From assembly GCA_024682015.1 (NCBI GenBank), contig JAIKZT010000187.1:1-6713 (forward strand): a DNA stretch of 6,713 nucleotides, read 5' to 3'. The position numbers were made by a program, and so were the translations under genes. Under the pieces are notes generated by a model. That model did no database searches. It was not told the origin of the DNA and was given only the letters and a program-made list of their open reading frames with translations. The first letter of the stretch is position 1; each line of letters begins with the position of its first letter. Below are positions 5,964 through 6,713 of this stretch, piece by piece. The stretch is from Clostridia bacterium (GTDB lineage Bacteria; Bacillota; Clostridia; Peptostreptococcales; Anaerovoracaceae).

Positions 5964-6004
5964 AAAAAGACCCCCGGGGGACCCTGGCGGTTTCCGGGGG
6001 TCTT
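5964..6004 (-). terminator. Intrinsic terminator of the DUF6054-like gene
   Basis: Perfect 11-bp arms (5967-5977 and 5994-6004, core GACCCCCGG) flank a 16-nt loop. Read on the minus strand, the stem is followed by TTTTT (5968-5964). The gene's TAA stop (6005-6003) lies partly inside the stem, so terminating ribosomes would cover the hairpin. There is no T-run on the plus strand, so it should work only leftward. Confidence 0.88.
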
Positions 6005-6350
6005 ATATGGACTGGTCGTTCCATCGCTGTACGGCGGTCTGAAGCGTTTCCAGAAAAGCGGTTTCGCCGAGCGTATTGATCTTGAAGAACACCGCCTGGC
6101 TTCCTCCCGTCGCTATGCCGCAGATTTCCACGCCATCCGGCACTTCGATAAACAGCACGCTGAGACTCGCGCGATTGCCTCCGGCATAGCTGAACCTTTC
6201 GTATACGCGCTGGCTTATGCGCCATCCCTGAACGTTCCTGTCGAAGCTTTCCTCCAGGCTTAGCGACGCGCTTTGACTGTGCAGTTCTATGTCGATAAAA
6301 TCCACGATCTGTCCGAAGTCTCCGGCTACCTGAGCCGTGTATTTGGCCAT
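6003..6350 (-). CDS. DUF6054 family protein, function unknown
   Basis: This is a 115-residue protein starting MAKYTAQVAGDF. The start ATG (6350-6348) is chosen because AAAGGAGG (6364-6357) lies 6 nt upstream. Longer versions of the frame would run back into the leader hairpin region. The most conserved-looking parts are VYERFSYAGGNRASLSV (49-65) and ATGGSQAVFFKINTLGETAFL (80-100, quoted in part). They match my memory of DUF6054, a small cytoplasmic Firmicutes family with no known role. There is no signal peptide, membrane segment or cysteine cluster (a single Cys77). It is convergent to the redox operon, has its own structured leader and terminator, and appears monocistronic. A functional link to the redox genes is not supported. 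Confidence 0.82.
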   Translation of the reverse strand: MAKYTAQVAGDFGQIVDFIDIELHSQSASLSLEESFDRNVQGWRISQRVYERFSYAGGNRASLSVLFIEVPDGVEICGIATGGSQAVFFKINTLGETAFLETLQTAVQRWNDQSI

Positions 6351-6543
6351 ATAAACCTCCTTTAGGCGCCCAAGAGCCTTATAAAGCCCGCAAGCGTTGG
6401 AATTCCAAGGCTTGCGGGTCCCAAGGCCAAAAACGGTCGATTTAAGCGTTTTTTTCTTCGCGGTCGATATCTTATACCTTGTGAAAACGTTTCGCCTTTG
6501 CGAACAAATGTTCCACAGGCAAGAACAGAAGGGAAAACCCTCT
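6351..6543 (-). promoter_or_regulatory. Structured upstream region of the DUF6054-like gene
   Basis: This 193-bp gap between two minus-strand genes contains the ribosome binding site (6364-6357), a hairpin at 6387-6418, two copies of CGGTCGAT (6434-6441 and 6461-6468) and an imperfect stem near 6477-6519. TATAAG on the minus strand (6476-6471) is a candidate -10 box, but no good -35 box lies at the right distance. If used, the mRNA would carry a leader of roughly 115 nt. I recognise no known riboswitch here. Confidence 0.35.
6387..6418. repeat. Inverted repeat in the DUF6054-like gene leader
   Basis: CCCGCAAGC (6387-6395) pairs perfectly with GCTTGCGGG (6410-6418). After one G-G mismatch, a further 4 bp close on an AATT loop, with the centre forming the palindrome TTGGAATTCCAA. 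Read on the minus strand it is followed by CTTTATAAGG, too short a T-run for a clear terminator, and it lies 22 nt before the ribosome binding site. It could be an operator or an RNA hairpin. Confidence 0.55.
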
Positions 6544-6713
6544 TTAGAACACGAATGGCACGCAGCGCAGCAATTCATATAAGTCGTCCGTCTGCATGCG
6601 GATCGTGTGGGAATCGATCAGCTCGAAGCCGGGATAGTTGCTGCACCGCGCGGCGTCTCTGTGCTCTTTATAAGAGATCTGAAGGTCGAAATGCCTGGGC
6701 AATTCGCACATGG
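6544..6713 (-). CDS. C-terminal end of an unidentified protein (partial at right edge)
   Basis: A minus-strand frame enters at the right edge and ends at TAA (6546-6544). Fifty-five residues are visible from an ATG at 6711-6709, only 2 nt from the edge, so this ATG is as likely internal as a start. The sequence has a protein-like mix, with a charged segment (SYKEHRDAA), then GFELIDSHTIRMQTDDLYEL and a final hydrophobic CVPFVF. The end faintly recalls the last strand and helix of class I methyltransferases, but this is a guess. No strong terminator follows. A short AGGG/CCCT hairpin with a T loop lies just after the stop. Confidence 0.5.
   Translation of the reverse strand, partial: MCELPRHFDLQISYKEHRDAARCSNYPGFELIDSHTIRMQTDDLYELLRCVPFVF

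Noticed and set aside
5791..6042. Plus-strand 83-codon frame starting MNEKCLGIHAPH
   Set aside because: There is no ribosome binding site. It runs through two hairpins and into the antisense of the DUF6054-like gene, so it is probably random.

Overview
The window most likely comes from a GC-rich anaerobic member of the Bacillota (Clostridia). It opens with the tail of alaS followed by ireB and ruvX, a gene order typical of Firmicutes. Strong AGGAGG-type ribosome binding sites and a DUF6054-type gene further right fit the same assignment. No genus can be named from the sequence alone.

Positions 1-878 (+ strand) are housekeeping: the last 25 codons of alanyl-tRNA synthetase, a likely sigma-A promoter (87-115), ireB, a small hairpin, and ruvX. 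Positions 915-5505 (+) hold a tightly packed three-gene redox operon: a DmsB-like protein with four [4Fe-4S] motifs, an FAD- and NAD(P)H-binding oxidoreductase, and a 941-residue molybdopterin enzyme of the DMSO reductase (DmsA) family. The first two redox genes overlap by 17 nt and the last two are 3 nt apart. The gap between ruvX and the first redox gene is 36 nt with no visible terminator. A strong terminator (5533-5573) closes the block.

The most interesting part is this redox operon. The molybdenum subunit has no Tat signal. Its first ~190 residues instead look like a TorD/DmsD-type maturation chaperone fused in frame to the catalytic domain. No membrane anchor (DmsC) and no separate chaperone are encoded nearby, and a flavoprotein sits where an anchor gene might be expected. 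I infer a soluble cytoplasmic complex in which electrons pass between NAD(P)H, FAD, the four Fe-S clusters and the molybdenum cofactor, with an unknown substrate. The first cysteine of the catalytic subunit's own Fe-S motif is replaced by glycine. An in-frame GTG with a good ribosome binding site lies exactly at the chaperone/catalytic junction.

Positions 5574-5963 hold no convincing gene but do contain a promoter-like site, a 14-bp perfect palindrome and a 15-bp hairpin. On the minus strand there follow a DUF6054-like gene (6350 to 6003) with its own terminator, a structured leader upstream of it, and the C-terminal end of an unidentified gene running off the right edge.
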